A DNA stretch of 64,000 bases from Haloplanus ruber (GCF_024494725.1 NZ_JANHDK010000004.1:296118-360117); one strand, 5' to 3'; numbered from the stretch's first letter, positions 7,609 through 17,422 are shown. Numbers and translations are program-made. Notes: generated from the letters alone by a model not told the origin.

Positions 7609-8802
7609 CTACGTGTTGACGACGCCGTCGCCGCCGTCGCCGTGGGTCACCTGTCGCGCCTCGGCGGGGTCGGCGAGGTTGCGCGACTCGACTGTCGTCC
7701 CCTCCTCGTCGAAGATGTACAGCGCCTTGCGCGGGAACGAGAAGTGAACGCTGGTCCCGGATTCGGGCTCGAACCCGGGCGAGACGCGCGCCGTCCACGT
7801 CCGGGACCCGACGTCGAAATACAGGAGATTATCGCTTCCGAGTGGTTCGACCACGTCGACGGTTGTCGTGTGGTGTTGGCCCTCGAACGCCGCTGCCTCG
7901 GCGCGCAGCACGACGTCTTCCGGGCGAACACCGACGGTTACCCGGTCGCCCACCTCGATCGGGAGGTCGGCGTTCGTGTCCCCCGTCGCGTCGAGGTCGT
8001 ACGTAAAGGCGTCACTCGTGACGGATTCCAGGACCGTCTGCCCGTCGCGACGGACGGCCTCTGCCTCGACGGTGTTCATCGATGGACTCCCGATGAAGCC
8101 GGCGACGAACTGGTTGGCGGGATGGTTGTACACCTCGTTCGGTTCGCCGATCTGCTGGAGGGTGCCGTCGTTCATCACTGCGATGCGGTCGCCCATCGTC
8201 ATCGCCTCCTCCTGATCGTGCGTGACGTAGATGGAGGTGACACCCAACTGCTCTTGGATGCGGGAAATCTCCGTCCGCATCTGCTTGCGAAGCTTCGCGT
8301 CGAGGTTCGAGAGCGGTTCGTCGAACAGGAACGCCTCCGGGTCGCGGACGATTGCCCGCCCGAGGGCGACGCGCTGCTGTTGGCCGCCGGACAGCGACTT
8401 GGGTTTTTTGTCCAGGAGTTCGCCAATCTCCAGCAGGCTGGCCACGTCCTCGACCCGTTCCTCGATGTCGGCGTCCGAGAGATCGGTGGAGAGTCGGAGT
8501 CCGAAGCCGATGTTCTCCCGCACGTTCATGTGGGGGTAGAGCGCGTAGTTCTGAAACACCATCGCGATATCCCGCTCGCGCGGTTCGAGGTTGTTCACGC
8601 GAGTCGTCCCGATCGAGATATCGCCGCCCGTCGGGTCTTCGAGGCCCGCGATCATACGGAGCGTCGTCGACTTCCCACATCCTGACGGGCCGACGAGGAC
8701 GAGGAACTCCTCGTCCTCGATTTCGAGAGACAGATCGTTGACCGCGACGATGCTACCGTTGTTGAACGCCTTGCTCACGTGATTGAGTGCGATTTGTGCC
8801 AT
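7609..8802 (-). CDS. ugpC: Sugar ABC transporter ATPase (UgpC/MsmX type)
   Basis: A 397-residue ABC ATPase with Walker A GPSGCGKST near residue 38, signature LSGGQQQR near 135, Walker B FLFDEPLSNLD near 155 and an H-loop THDQEEA near 190. A C-terminal OB-fold regulatory extension (from about 240) is typical of MalK/UgpC/MsmX subunits. It energises the two permeases encoded upstream for ATP-driven uptake of a carbohydrate. It is separated from the MalG-type permease gene by 67 bp and followed 64 bp later by the PdxA-like gene, so transport and catabolism are likely co-transcribed. Confidence 0.95.
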   Translation of the reverse strand: MAQIALNHVSKAFNNGSIVAVNDLSLEIEDEEFLVLVGPSGCGKSTTLRMIAGLEDPTGGDISIGTTRVNNLEPRERDIAMVFQNYALYPHMNVRENIGFGLRLSTDLSDADIEERVEDVASLLEIGELLDKKPKSLSGGQQQRVALGRAIVRDPEAFLFDEPLSNLDAKLRKQMRTEISRIQEQLGVTSIYVTHDQEEAMTMGDRIAVMNDGTLQQIGEPNEVYNHPANQFVAGFIGSPSMNTVEAEAVRRDGQTVLESVTSDAFTYDLDATGDTNADLPIEVGDRVTVGVRPEDVVLRAEAAAFEGQHHTTTVDVVEPLGSDNLLYFDVGSRTWTARVSPGFEPESGTSVHFSFPRKALYIFDEEGTTVESRNLADPAEARQVTHGDGGDGVVNT

Positions 8803-8869
8803 GGTTACTGTCGAGAATACGGTTGTCGGTGATCGATACGAGAAGCGGGGGAGCCTCGAGGCGAACGGG

Positions 8870-9721
8870 TCATTCCTTGACCGCCCCCATCGTCAGGCCG
8901 CTAACGAGGTGTCGCTTGACGATAACGCCGAAGGTGACCATCGGCAGGAGGATGACGACGCCGGTCGCCATCACGCGACCCCACAGCGTCCCGGTCTGGG
9001 TGACCAGTTGCGACGCCGCGATGGGCATCGTCTGTGTGGCGTTGCTGGTGAAGATCAGCGCGAAGATGAAGTCGTTCCACGAAAAGACGATGGCGATGAT
9101 GGCAGTGGCGCCCATCCCTGGCCACACGAGCGGGAGGGACACCTTTCGGAACGCTTCCCACTTGGTCGCGCCGTCGATACGGGCAGCCTCCTCCAAGGCC
9201 TCGGGCACCTCGTCGAAGAACGAGCGCATCAACCAGATGGCAAAGGGAAGGTTGAACGTCGTGTGGGCGATGATGAGGCCGAGGTGTGTGTTTAGCAGGT
9301 TCAGGTAGCTGTAGAGGTAAAACAGCGGGATGACGACGACGACGATGGGGGCCATCCGGGTGCTGATGATCCAGAACGCCAGGTGTTTTTTGCCCCGGAG
9401 GTCGAGCCGCGAGAGACCATAGCCGCCGACGGTGCCGAGACTGACCGAGAGCACCGCCGTGCCGAGCGCGACGATGATGCTGTTGATGAGGAACGGCGTC
9501 ACCGGGTTCGAACCCATAAACATGTCCACGTAGTACTGGAGCGTGGGGTCGAAGAATATCGTCGGCGGGAATTCGAACATCGAGCGCCGGATCTTCAGCG
9601 AGGAGATGGCCATCCAGAACAAGGGCAGGAGCGTCCAGATGGCCACCACTCCGAGGAAGGCGTACGGGCCGTACCGTCTGACCGGCCCCGGGAGTCCTGA
9701 CGATGCCGTCGACTTACTCAT
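8870..9721 (-). CDS. Carbohydrate ABC permease, MalG type
   Basis: A 283-residue inner-membrane permease with about six transmembrane segments. The cytoplasmic EAA loop is clear (EALEEAARIDGATKWEAF, about residues 180-197), which contacts the ATPase. The C-terminal MGAVKE ending is usual for MalG/UgpE relatives. The start overlaps the end of the MalF-type gene by 8 bp, indicating translational coupling. It forms the heterodimeric channel with that protein. Confidence 0.94.
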   Translation of the reverse strand: MSKSTASSGLPGPVRRYGPYAFLGVVAIWTLLPLFWMAISSLKIRRSMFEFPPTIFFDPTLQYYVDMFMGSNPVTPFLINSIIVALGTAVLSVSLGTVGGYGLSRLDLRGKKHLAFWIISTRMAPIVVVVIPLFYLYSYLNLLNTHLGLIIAHTTFNLPFAIWLMRSFFDEVPEALEEAARIDGATKWEAFRKVSLPLVWPGMGATAIIAIVFSWNDFIFALIFTSNATQTMPIAASQLVTQTGTLWGRVMATGVVILLPMVTFGVIVKRHLVSGLTMGAVKE

Positions 9722-10670
9722 CGCCGGCGCCCCCCATAATCGTCTCGACGAACATGAGACCCATCAGGATGGTGACGATGAGCAACACCAACCCCGTTGC
9801 GGAGCCGTAGCCCAGGTTGAAGAATCGGAGCGCCCGCTCGTAGACGTAGAGGCCAATTACCTTCGTCGAGCTGGAAGGCCCCCCACCCGTCGTGATGAAC
9901 ACCTTTGCGAAGTAGCGCATCAGGTCCATCGACCGCAACAGGAGGGCGATGGCGATGGCCGGCTTCAACAGTGGAAGAGTCACGTGGCGGAACTGGGTAA
10001 TCCCCGTCGCGCCATCGACGCTCGCGGCCTCGTAGAGATGCTGTGGGATGCTCTTGACCCGAGCCAGGATGATCAGGACGACAAGCGGTGTCCACTGCCA
10101 CGTGTCCATGATGATGATGGACACGAGCGCGCTCGTCGAATTGGCGAGTATTGGCTGGTCTACAAACAGCCCCACCTGGTTCAACATGTACGTATAGAGG
10201 CCGAAGGAGGGATCGAGGAGGAACTGCCAGAGCAGACCCACGACCACCGGCGCGATCATCATCGGCATGATGATGATGCTCGTCAGGAGATTCTCGCCCC
10301 GCGACACGCGGTGGAGCATTACGGCGATGAGAATCCCGAGGCCGAGTTGCAGACCCAGCGATCCCGCCACGTAAAATAGGGTTACCCGCCACGAGTTCCA
10401 GAAGTTCCCGTCCGCGGCCATCTGCGTGTAGTTCCCGAAGCCGAGGAAGATCACCTCGTTGACCGGCGTGAAGTTCACCTCGTGGAACGACAGGTAGATC
10501 ATCACCACCAACGGGATGATACTGAGTACCGCGAGGGTTGCGATGCTCGGGAGGAGCAGTAACATCTCGAACGAAATCGGCACCGAATCGAGTACCGACT
10601 GGTCCGTCTCCTCGGGCTCGCCACCGACGTACGCGTCTGTTGGCATCGTATTCGTTTGTTGTCCGGTCAT
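9714..10670 (-). CDS. Carbohydrate ABC permease, MalF type
   Basis: A 318-residue permease of the MalF/UgpA type. A hydrophilic N-terminus of about 30 residues precedes six predicted membrane segments, with an EAA loop (LYEAASVDGATGITQFRHV, about residues 222-240). It pairs with the overlapping MalG-type permease. The binding-protein gene lies 73 bp upstream on the same strand; that gap contains an AT-rich CATTAAAAAG stretch. Confidence 0.93.
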   Translation of the reverse strand: MTGQQTNTMPTDAYVGGEPEETDQSVLDSVPISFEMLLLLPSIATLAVLSIIPLVVMIYLSFHEVNFTPVNEVIFLGFGNYTQMAADGNFWNSWRVTLFYVAGSLGLQLGLGILIAVMLHRVSRGENLLTSIIIMPMMIAPVVVGLLWQFLLDPSFGLYTYMLNQVGLFVDQPILANSTSALVSIIIMDTWQWTPLVVLIILARVKSIPQHLYEAASVDGATGITQFRHVTLPLLKPAIAIALLLRSMDLMRYFAKVFITTGGGPSSSTKVIGLYVYERALRFFNLGYGSATGLVLLIVTILMGLMFVETIMGGAGDE

Positions 10671-10743
10671 CGAGTGTCAGTCTCCCATGGCGAGACACAT
10701 TAAAAAGAACAGTATTGATAGTTTTGGTTAGCCGGCCATCCCG

Positions 10744-12180
10744 TTACAGGATGTTCGAGAAGCCGTCGGCGCACGCCTGCATCGTGTCTGCCGCCGGCTG
10801 GTCACCGGAGACCATCGCTGAACCTTCGGTGTAGATGACCTGTTCTAGCTGGAGCCAGTCCGGGTGGTGGGGGCGCTGTCCGATGTTGTCCAAGTCCCAC
10901 CCCTCGACGATCGGTGGGGAGACGTTCGGATACTCGCTTTCGCCTGCCGTTTGATCGCTGGCAGCCTGCACGTCGTCGCGGTCGTACACCGACTGACGGG
11001 TCGGCGTGCCGCCAACCTCGGAGAGCAGTCGGTACTGAATCTCTTCGGAGGTCGTCCACTCGATGAACTGCCAGGCGGCTTTCTTTTTCTCCGGCGTCGT
11101 GTGCGCGTTGATCCCGATGCTGCTCCCACCGTAGTGGGCCTGGACGTTCCGGTTCTCCGCCGGTCCCGACGGGGCCAGCGTCCACCGAACCGTGTCCGCG
11201 ATTTCGCTCGACTCGGGGTCAGCGAAGAGACCGCTGTTCTCGTGCCACTGTGGCGACATCGCCATCTCACCGTTGGCAAACGCCTGTGCGACGCCACCCC
11301 AGTCCCACGTCGTGCTGGCAGGATGAGCGACGTCGTTGACCAGTTCTTGATAGAACTCGGCTGCCTGCATGGAGGCGTCGTCGGTGAACCCGGCGGAGAT
11401 GTCGTCAGGGAGGATCGGGTCCTTGCCGTCGAACCCTTCCAGTTGTGTGCCGCCGAAGGACCACTGGATCATCTCGAACTCGTTGGCCAGCGATTGGTGT
11501 TGGGCAGCCATGTGGCCGGTTCCGTACGGAACCATGTCGTCCGGGACATTCTCGGTGATCCACCGGGCGACTTCCATATACTGCGACCACGTCATGTCGG
11601 GGTTCGGTTCGGCCTCGAATCCCAGGTCGCTGGTCGCCTGGTCACCGTACTCGTCGAACACGTCCTGACGGTATGCCAGGAGAATCGTCGGACAGTCGTA
11701 GGGGAGGCCCCGGATCGTTCCGTCGTCCTCGAACTCCGAGCACGCGACGCGGTGGATTTCGATGTGATCCTCGTAGTCGTAGTCGTTTTGCTCGATATAG
11801 CCGTTCAGCGGTTCGAGGTCGGTGTAGTACGGCGCCCCGATGTTGTACGGATCGACGTACGCGACGTCGTAGTTGGCCGACTGGCTCGTCAGGTCGTTCG
11901 CAAGCTGTTCGGTGTAGTTCAGCAGAGGCGAAAGGGTGAACTCAACTTCGATACCGGTCTCCTCCGTGAACTCTCCCACGATGGACTGCAGCGCCTCGCT
12001 CGGTGCCGTCGATTCCGTGATGAACTGGATGCTATCTGCCGCTTCGACGTCGTCACCGGGAGGCGTGCCGTCGCTACCGCCGCCGCCGCCACCACCCGAA
12101 CAGCCCGCGAGAGCCGTGACGGTGGCTGCGGCACCTGTCGCCCGAAGAAATCTACGCCTGTCAATAGTCTTCCGTGACAT
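10744..12180 (-). CDS. Extracellular sugar-binding lipoprotein
   Basis: A 478-residue extracellular solute-binding protein family 1. The N-terminus has a twin-arginine motif (RRRFLRA) and a haloarchaeal lipobox (ALAGCSG), followed by a glycine-rich linker, so it is exported folded by Tat and lipid-anchored outside the membrane. The mature part has the look of a MalE/UgpB-type periplasmic-binding fold. I chose the ATG at 12180, which places the Tat motif at residues 6-12; a longer in-frame start at 12210 or beyond adds an unlikely leader. It is the first gene of the transporter operon. The ligand is unknown, presumably the carbohydrate catabolised by the surrounding enzymes. Confidence 0.94.
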   Translation of the reverse strand: MSRKTIDRRRFLRATGAAATVTALAGCSGGGGGGGSDGTPPGDDVEAADSIQFITESTAPSEALQSIVGEFTEETGIEVEFTLSPLLNYTEQLANDLTSQSANYDVAYVDPYNIGAPYYTDLEPLNGYIEQNDYDYEDHIEIHRVACSEFEDDGTIRGLPYDCPTILLAYRQDVFDEYGDQATSDLGFEAEPNPDMTWSQYMEVARWITENVPDDMVPYGTGHMAAQHQSLANEFEMIQWSFGGTQLEGFDGKDPILPDDISAGFTDDASMQAAEFYQELVNDVAHPASTTWDWGGVAQAFANGEMAMSPQWHENSGLFADPESSEIADTVRWTLAPSGPAENRNVQAHYGGSSIGINAHTTPEKKKAAWQFIEWTTSEEIQYRLLSEVGGTPTRQSVYDRDDVQAASDQTAGESEYPNVSPPIVEGWDLDNIGQRPHHPDWLQLEQVIYTEGSAMVSGDQPAADTMQACADGFSNIL

Positions 12181-12257
12181 GTCTTTGCACAATTTACCAT
12201 CATCATACATAATTATTTTCCTAGCTGAACGGGCGTCGGCGTCGGCTGTCGGCGTGA

Positions 12258-12266
12258 GGCTTATCT
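12258..12266 (+). promoter_or_regulatory. Putative TATA box of the FGGY kinase
   Basis: GGCTTATCT lies about 25-33 nt before the ATG at 12291, in the divergent region between the binding-protein operon and the kinase. This fits a leaderless transcript. Confidence 0.45.
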
Positions 12267-12290
12267 GCACCCTCTGTCCTATCTCGTAGC

Positions 12291-13772
12291 ATGACAAATC
12301 ACGTCGCAATCGACGTGGGGTCCAACGGCGGCACCATCTGGGTTGGGCGACGCGACGGCGACAGCCTCGACGTCGGGGAGGTGTATCGGTTCGACAACGG
12401 TCCCGTCGAGCGAGACGGGCGGTACGTCTGGGCCATCGACCAACTCCTCGACGAAATCGAGACGGGACTTCTCGCGGCCGAACGGGAGTACGGCCCCCTC
12501 TCTACCCTCGCCGTCGAGACGACTGGCCTCGATTTCACATTCTTCCGCGATGGGGAGCCGATGCGTGATCCGTACTTCTACCGCGATCCGTCGGTCACGT
12601 CGACGCTCGACGACCTCCTCGAACGCGTCGGGAAACGCGAGATATTCGACCAGACGGGTATCAACCACTGGAACGTTCCCAACTCGCTGTGGCAGTATCA
12701 CTACCAGACCCACGCCTCGCCGGAGATTGTCCAATCGGCGGAGACACTGGTGATGCTCCCACAGGTGCTCACGCACGCGATGGGAGGGAGCGTCAACCCC
12801 GACAAATCGATCGCTTCGACGGCACAGATGTTCGATATCGAGTCCGAGACGTGGGCAACGGATCTCCTCGAGACACTCGACCTCCGAACTGACCTCCTAC
12901 CGAACCTCGAGGAACCCGGCACGAAGGTGGGCACACTCGACGAGTCGTTCGCACCTGGCCTCGACAGTCGGCCGGATATCCTCCTGACGGCCACCCACGA
13001 CACGGCGTGTGCCGTCGCGGCGACGCCGTTCGGTGCCGGCGATCGGACCTTTCTGAGCACCGGGTCGTGGTTCATCGTTGGCATCGAACTCGACGCTCCC
13101 CGCGTGACCGACGAAGCCTTCGCCGTCGAAGCGTCCAACGAGTACGGTGCCGAGGGGACGACCCGGTTTCTGAAGAACGTCACCGGGTTCAACCTCCTCG
13201 AATACGCCCGCGAGAAGTGGCGCGAAGAGGGGAACCCCCACGAGTACGACGTCATCTTCTCGGAGATGGCCGACACCGACCCCTTCGGCCCGCTCATCGA
13301 CCCGGACGCCGACCTGTTCATGGCCGGGACACTGGAGGGCGACATCGTCGAGAAGATCGGCCAGTACTGCCGGGAGACCGGACAGGCCGTCCCGGAAGGG
13401 GTCGGAGAGATAACCCGGTGTCTGCTCGAAAGTCTCGCGGCGAAGACGGCGTACGCCCTCTCGCAGCTCCAAGGGGCCGCCGACGTCGAGAGTGACCAGT
13501 TGAACGCCGTCGGCGGCGGGGTCAGAAACGAGCCGTTCCTCCGGATGCTGGCGGGAGCGACCGGCCTTCCGGTCGTTGCCGGCCCGGTCGAGGCGACGTC
13601 GCTCGGGAACCTCCTCGTACAGATGAACGCCACCGACACGATCACCGACCTCGCGGAGGGGCGGCGGCTGCTCCGCGAGACGGCCGATCTCACGGCGTAC
13701 GAACCCGCCGACCGCGACGCGTGGGCCGAAACCGTCGACCGGATGGCGACGCTCGCCGACCGAGTGGGGTAG
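12291..13772 (+). CDS. FGGY carbohydrate kinase, rhamnulokinase type
   Basis: A 493-residue FGGY-family kinase most like L-rhamnulokinase RhaB. The shared features are the N-terminal AIDVGSNGG phosphate loop, the RFDNGPV segment, TTGLDF and YRD substrate segments, the ATHDTACA motif (about residue 235) and the C-terminal NAVGGGVRNEPF (about 405). It should phosphorylate a ketose such as rhamnulose, fuculose or a related sugar. It is divergent from the transporter operon and is followed on the same strand by an aldo/keto reductase and a class II aldolase, the usual next enzyme after rhamnulokinase. No rhamnose or fucose isomerase is in the window, so the exact sugar is open. Confidence 0.88.
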   Translation: MTNHVAIDVGSNGGTIWVGRRDGDSLDVGEVYRFDNGPVERDGRYVWAIDQLLDEIETGLLAAEREYGPLSTLAVETTGLDFTFFRDGEPMRDPYFYRDPSVTSTLDDLLERVGKREIFDQTGINHWNVPNSLWQYHYQTHASPEIVQSAETLVMLPQVLTHAMGGSVNPDKSIASTAQMFDIESETWATDLLETLDLRTDLLPNLEEPGTKVGTLDESFAPGLDSRPDILLTATHDTACAVAATPFGAGDRTFLSTGSWFIVGIELDAPRVTDEAFAVEASNEYGAEGTTRFLKNVTGFNLLEYAREKWREEGNPHEYDVIFSEMADTDPFGPLIDPDADLFMAGTLEGDIVEKIGQYCRETGQAVPEGVGEITRCLLESLAAKTAYALSQLQGAADVESDQLNAVGGGVRNEPFLRMLAGATGLPVVAGPVEATSLGNLLVQMNATDTITDLAEGRRLLRETADLTAYEPADRDAWAETVDRMATLADRVG

Positions 13773-13779
13773 TTTTACC
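13771..13779 (+). promoter_or_regulatory. Putative TATA box of the aldo/keto reductase
   Basis: AGTTTTACC immediately follows the kinase stop and lies 25-33 nt before the ATG at 13804, suggesting a separate leaderless promoter. Confidence 0.4.
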
Positions 13780-13803
13780 TCCGAAGCCGCCACAACGTGA
13801 TTC

Positions 13804-14814
13804 ATGGACTGGGTACCCCTCGGACGGACGGGGACGATGGTCACGGAACTGCCCTTCGGCACGTGGCGATTCGGCCGCGAGACAGACGAAGGCTCCGTCG
13901 AAATCGACGAAACGCGGGCGTACGAACTTCTCGATGCCTACGAGGCCCACGGCGGTCGGTTTATTGACACCGCGGACATGTACGGCGGGGGAAAGAGCGA
14001 GAGGTGGATCGGCAACTGGCTCGCCGACCGCGACCGGGAGGACTTCGTCGTCGCCTCGAAGATATACTGGCCGACCCGTGACGATCCGAACGGTCGAGGG
14101 TTGGGCCGAAAACACCTCCGGCGGCAGGTCGACGCGATTCTCGACCGCCTGGGGACGGACTACGTGGACCTGCTGTACGTCCACCGCTGGGACGACGAAA
14201 CGCCCGTCGAGGAGTTCATGCGGACGCTCGACGGCTTCGTCGACTCCGGCCGAGTCCACCATCTCGGCGCCTCGACGCTCTGGCCCAACGCCTGGAAGGT
14301 CGTCCGCGCGAACGCCGTCGCGGACAGACGGGGCTACGAACCGTTCACCGTCGTCCAGCCCCGGTACAACCTCGTCAACCGGGAAATCGAGGGACCGTTC
14401 CTGGAGATGTGCGAGAGCGAGGACCTCGGCGTCGTGCCGTGGAGCCCACTCGGGGAGGGGTTCCTGACCGGCAAGTACGACCGGGACGACGTCTCGAACG
14501 CCGATTCCCGAGCGGCCGAGGACGACAGCTTCGAATCGAAGTATCTCACCGACGAGAACTTCGCCGTCCTCGACACCCTCCAAGAGGTAGCCTCCGAGGT
14601 CGACGCCACCCCCGCACAGGTCGCGCTCGCGTGGCTCCTGCACCACGATCAGGTCGTGGGACCCATCGTCGGCGCCCGAACCGTCGACCAACTGGAGGAG
14701 AACCTCGGTGCCGTCGACGTCTCCCTCTCGGACGACCAGTTCGAGCGTCTCGCCGCCGCCAAGTCCGGCCCGTTCCCGGACATCGTCGACTCGCCGGCCC
14801 GGGGCGATCGGTAA
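13804..14814 (+). CDS. Aldo/keto reductase
   Basis: A 336-residue AKR with a TIM-barrel fold. Asp and Tyr of the catalytic tetrad are in FIDTADMYGGGKSE (about residues 56-70), Lys in VASKIYW (about 83) and His in DLLYVHRW (about 121). A C-terminal NADP-binding GARTVDQLEENL segment (about 290) completes it. It probably reduces or oxidises an aldehyde or sugar such as lactaldehyde or an aldose. It lies between the FGGY kinase and the class II aldolase, consistent with handling a carbonyl intermediate, but AKR substrates are not predictable from sequence. Confidence 0.92.
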   Translation: MDWVPLGRTGTMVTELPFGTWRFGRETDEGSVEIDETRAYELLDAYEAHGGRFIDTADMYGGGKSERWIGNWLADRDREDFVVASKIYWPTRDDPNGRGLGRKHLRRQVDAILDRLGTDYVDLLYVHRWDDETPVEEFMRTLDGFVDSGRVHHLGASTLWPNAWKVVRANAVADRRGYEPFTVVQPRYNLVNREIEGPFLEMCESEDLGVVPWSPLGEGFLTGKYDRDDVSNADSRAAEDDSFESKYLTDENFAVLDTLQEVASEVDATPAQVALAWLLHHDQVVGPIVGARTVDQLEENLGAVDVSLSDDQFERLAAAKSGPFPDIVDSPARGDR

Positions 14815-14931
14815 CCCCAGCAGTTATTAGCGGGGGGCGTCACGGCCTTCTCGGGAACTCGTCACACGCCGGTCTCTCGGCCGGCGTCGTGACGTTACAC
14901 CGACGACGTGCGGAAACATACGGAGCTAACG

Positions 14932-16269
14932 ATGTCACATCAGTCCAGTCTCGACGCAAAGCGACACGCGATAAGTGTGTTCGGGCGACGGATGCTCGAA
15001 CAGGGTCTCACGAAAGGTACCGGCGGGAACATCAGCGCCCGCGAGGGAGATACGATCGCCATCAGCCCCTCCGGGATGCCGTACGACGAGATCGATCCCG
15101 AAGACGTTCCGACAATCGATCTACAGGGCGATCACGTCTCGGGTGATCGCGTCCCCTCCAGCGAACGCCGGATGCACGCGACGATCCTCCGCGAACGCGA
15201 GGACGTGGGGGCCGTCGTTCACACCCACTCGCCGTACGCGACGACCTTCGCCAGTCTCGACGAGTCCGTTCGCCCGTCACATTACCTCATCGCCTTCGTC
15301 GGCGACGAGATTCCCGTCTCGGGGTACGCCACCTACGGGACCGCCGACCTCGCCGAGTTGGCCATCGATGCCCTCGGCGACGAGTACGACGCCTGCCTGT
15401 TGCGAAACCACGGGACTATCGCCGTCGGCGACACCGTCGAGGCGGCGTTCGAGCGCGCACTGATGGTGGAGTACTGTGCGCGAATCCACTACCAGGCACG
15501 GAACATCGGCGAACCGACGCTGCTCCCCGACGAGGAGATCGGTCGCCTCCGTGAGATGTTCGAGAGCTACGGCCAGAGCAGCCAAGACGAGGTCGACCCG
15601 GTCGCCCCCGCTCCCGACGCCGACGAGTTGGCCGACGGGCGGGACGCGGTCGCCACCCTCGGTGTCGAGATGCTCGAACAGGGGCTTACGAAGGGGACCG
15701 GCGGCAACGTCAGCGCGCGCGACGGCGACAGAGTCGCGATCAACCCCTCGGGAGTCCCCTACGGCGAGGTCACCCCCGAGACGGTCCCGCTGGTCGACTT
15801 GGAGGGCGAACAGGTCGCGGGCGAACTCGCGGCATCGAGCGAGACGCCGATGCATACGATGATCTACCGCGAGCGCGACGATGTCGGCGGAATCGTCCAC
15901 ACCCACTCGCCGTACGCGACGACCTTCGCCAGTCTCGACGAACCCATCCCCGCGTCGCATTATCTCATCGCCTTCGCGGGTGACGAGATCCCCGTCGCGG
16001 GCTATGACCGTCCGGGAACCGCGGAACTCGGCCGCCTCGCGGTTGAGACACTCGGCGACGAGTACGACGCCTGCCTGTTGCGAAACCACGGGACCATCGC
16101 CGTCGGCGAGTCGCCGGAGGCGGCCTTCGAGACGTCGCTGATGGTGGAGTACTGTGCGCGAATCCACTACCAAGCACGGAACATCGGCGAACCGACGCTG
16201 CTCCCCGACGAAGAAATCGACACCCTCACCCGCCGGTTCCGGAACTACGGGCAGACGAGCGACAACTGA
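14932..16269 (+). CDS. Fused tandem class II aldolase (FucA/RhaD/AraD type)
   Basis: A 445-residue protein made of two complete class II aldolase/adducin domains (about residues 8-215 and 230-442). Each copy has the TGGN phosphate loop, the SSE segment with the putative catalytic Glu, the zinc-binding HTHSPYA and a later RNHGTIAVG histidine. Family members are normally about 210-residue single-domain subunits forming tetramers, so this is a duplication-fusion. Several stretches are almost identical in DNA between the copies. It probably cleaves a sugar 1-phosphate to dihydroxyacetone phosphate and an aldehyde, downstream of the FGGY kinase. I chose the ATG at 14932; a GTG lies at 14908. It converges on the PfkB gene. 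Confidence 0.9.
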   Translation: MSHQSSLDAKRHAISVFGRRMLEQGLTKGTGGNISAREGDTIAISPSGMPYDEIDPEDVPTIDLQGDHVSGDRVPSSERRMHATILREREDVGAVVHTHSPYATTFASLDESVRPSHYLIAFVGDEIPVSGYATYGTADLAELAIDALGDEYDACLLRNHGTIAVGDTVEAAFERALMVEYCARIHYQARNIGEPTLLPDEEIGRLREMFESYGQSSQDEVDPVAPAPDADELADGRDAVATLGVEMLEQGLTKGTGGNVSARDGDRVAINPSGVPYGEVTPETVPLVDLEGEQVAGELAASSETPMHTMIYRERDDVGGIVHTHSPYATTFASLDEPIPASHYLIAFAGDEIPVAGYDRPGTAELGRLAVETLGDEYDACLLRNHGTIAVGESPEAAFETSLMVEYCARIHYQARNIGEPTLLPDEEIDTLTRRFRNYGQTSDN

Positions 16270-16273
16270 TCGG

Positions 16274-17239
16274 TCACGTCTCAGCGTCCACAATTGCTTG
16301 AGCGTCGGTCCGCGTCGGAAGGGCAGTCATCGCCCCCGTCGCCGTCGTCGACGCTGCCGCGACGGCGTTGGCAAAGGACAGCGTCGCGGACAGGTCGCGT
16401 GTCCCCTCCGCCAGCGACGCGAGCATCCCGGCGGTGAAGGCGTCGCCCGCCCCGGTCGTGTCCACGGCGTCGACGGCGTATCCGTTGTGGGTCGCGGTCC
16501 CCGCCGCGAAGGGGCCGCCCGACCGTGCCAGCGCGGCCGCCCCCGCCTCACCCAGGGTGAGGAAGGCGGTCGACGGCCCTCGCTCACAGAGTGCGGCGGC
16601 CAGTGTCTCGGGAGCAGCCGTCGCGTCGACGAACGAGAGCGTCCGTAGATCCTCCCGCGCCGCCGTCACCACGTCGACGTCCGCGAGGAGATTGGTCACG
16701 ACCCGCTCGAACGCACCGTCAGTCCACAGTTCCGGCCGGAAGTTGAGGTCGAGAATGACGGTCCGCCCGGCCGCGTGCGCCCGTTCGACCAAGTCCACCG
16801 TCGCGGTCCGAGCGGGCTCGCTCGCCAGCGTGACGCTCCCGACGTAGACGGCGTCGACAGCCCGTACGGTCTCCTCGGGGACGCTGTCGGGATCGAGGCG
16901 GGTGTCTGCGGTTCCGTCTCGATAGAACGAAAAGTCCGTCTCTCCCGCCCCGTCGTCGACGAACGCGAGCGTCGTCTTCGCCGTCGGATCCCGCTCGACG
17001 AATCGGAGCGGGACACCGTGGTCGTCGAGCGTCTCGACGAGGAAGTCGCCGAACGGGTCGGTACCGACGCGGGTCCAGAACCACGGCGCGTGATCGAGCT
17101 GTGCTAGCCCGACGGCGACGTTGGCCGGGGCCCCGCCAGCCCGTCTGTCGAGCGTTGCGGCGTCCGCCAGCGACCCACCTGCACGAGGCAGGAAATCGAC
17201 GAGCGTTTCTCCAGCGACGAGGAGTCCGGGATCGGTCAT
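16274..17239 (-). CDS. PfkB-family sugar kinase (fructokinase/KDG kinase-like)
   Basis: A 321-residue ribokinase-family kinase. It starts with VAGETLVDFLPR, has the first PfkB signature GGAPANVAVGLAQL (about residues 34-47) and ends with the second signature DTTGAGDAFTAG (about 255-266), which contains the catalytic Asp. It probably phosphorylates fructose or 2-keto-3-deoxygluconate. The frame is open far upstream to 17860, but the ATG at 17239 gives the family length and leaves a promoter region before the divergent aldehyde dehydrogenase. The stop lies 4 bp from that of the aldolase. Confidence 0.9.
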   Translation of the reverse strand: MTDPGLLVAGETLVDFLPRAGGSLADAATLDRRAGGAPANVAVGLAQLDHAPWFWTRVGTDPFGDFLVETLDDHGVPLRFVERDPTAKTTLAFVDDGAGETDFSFYRDGTADTRLDPDSVPEETVRAVDAVYVGSVTLASEPARTATVDLVERAHAAGRTVILDLNFRPELWTDGAFERVVTNLLADVDVVTAAREDLRTLSFVDATAAPETLAAALCERGPSTAFLTLGEAGAAALARSGGPFAAGTATHNGYAVDAVDTTGAGDAFTAGMLASLAEGTRDLSATLSFANAVAAASTTATGAMTALPTRTDAQAIVDAET

Positions 17240-17422
17240 GGCGGCCGTACGAGCGCGAGCGCAAAAGTCTGCCTCCGTCGGCGCGCCGACCGACTCCCGG
17301 ACAGCGACGACCGGCGTTCGTCCGATAGCACACCCACCCGGTTCGATTCCCTCGAGGGACGATGTCCCGCACGCCGGCCGTCCGCGTTCAGACGACAAGA
17401 AATTGGTTTTCACATTAGAGTA

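Noticed and set aside
10864..12177. 437-codon frame opposite the binding protein
   Set aside because: Antisense shadow; the minus strand has a Tat lipoprotein signal and family features.
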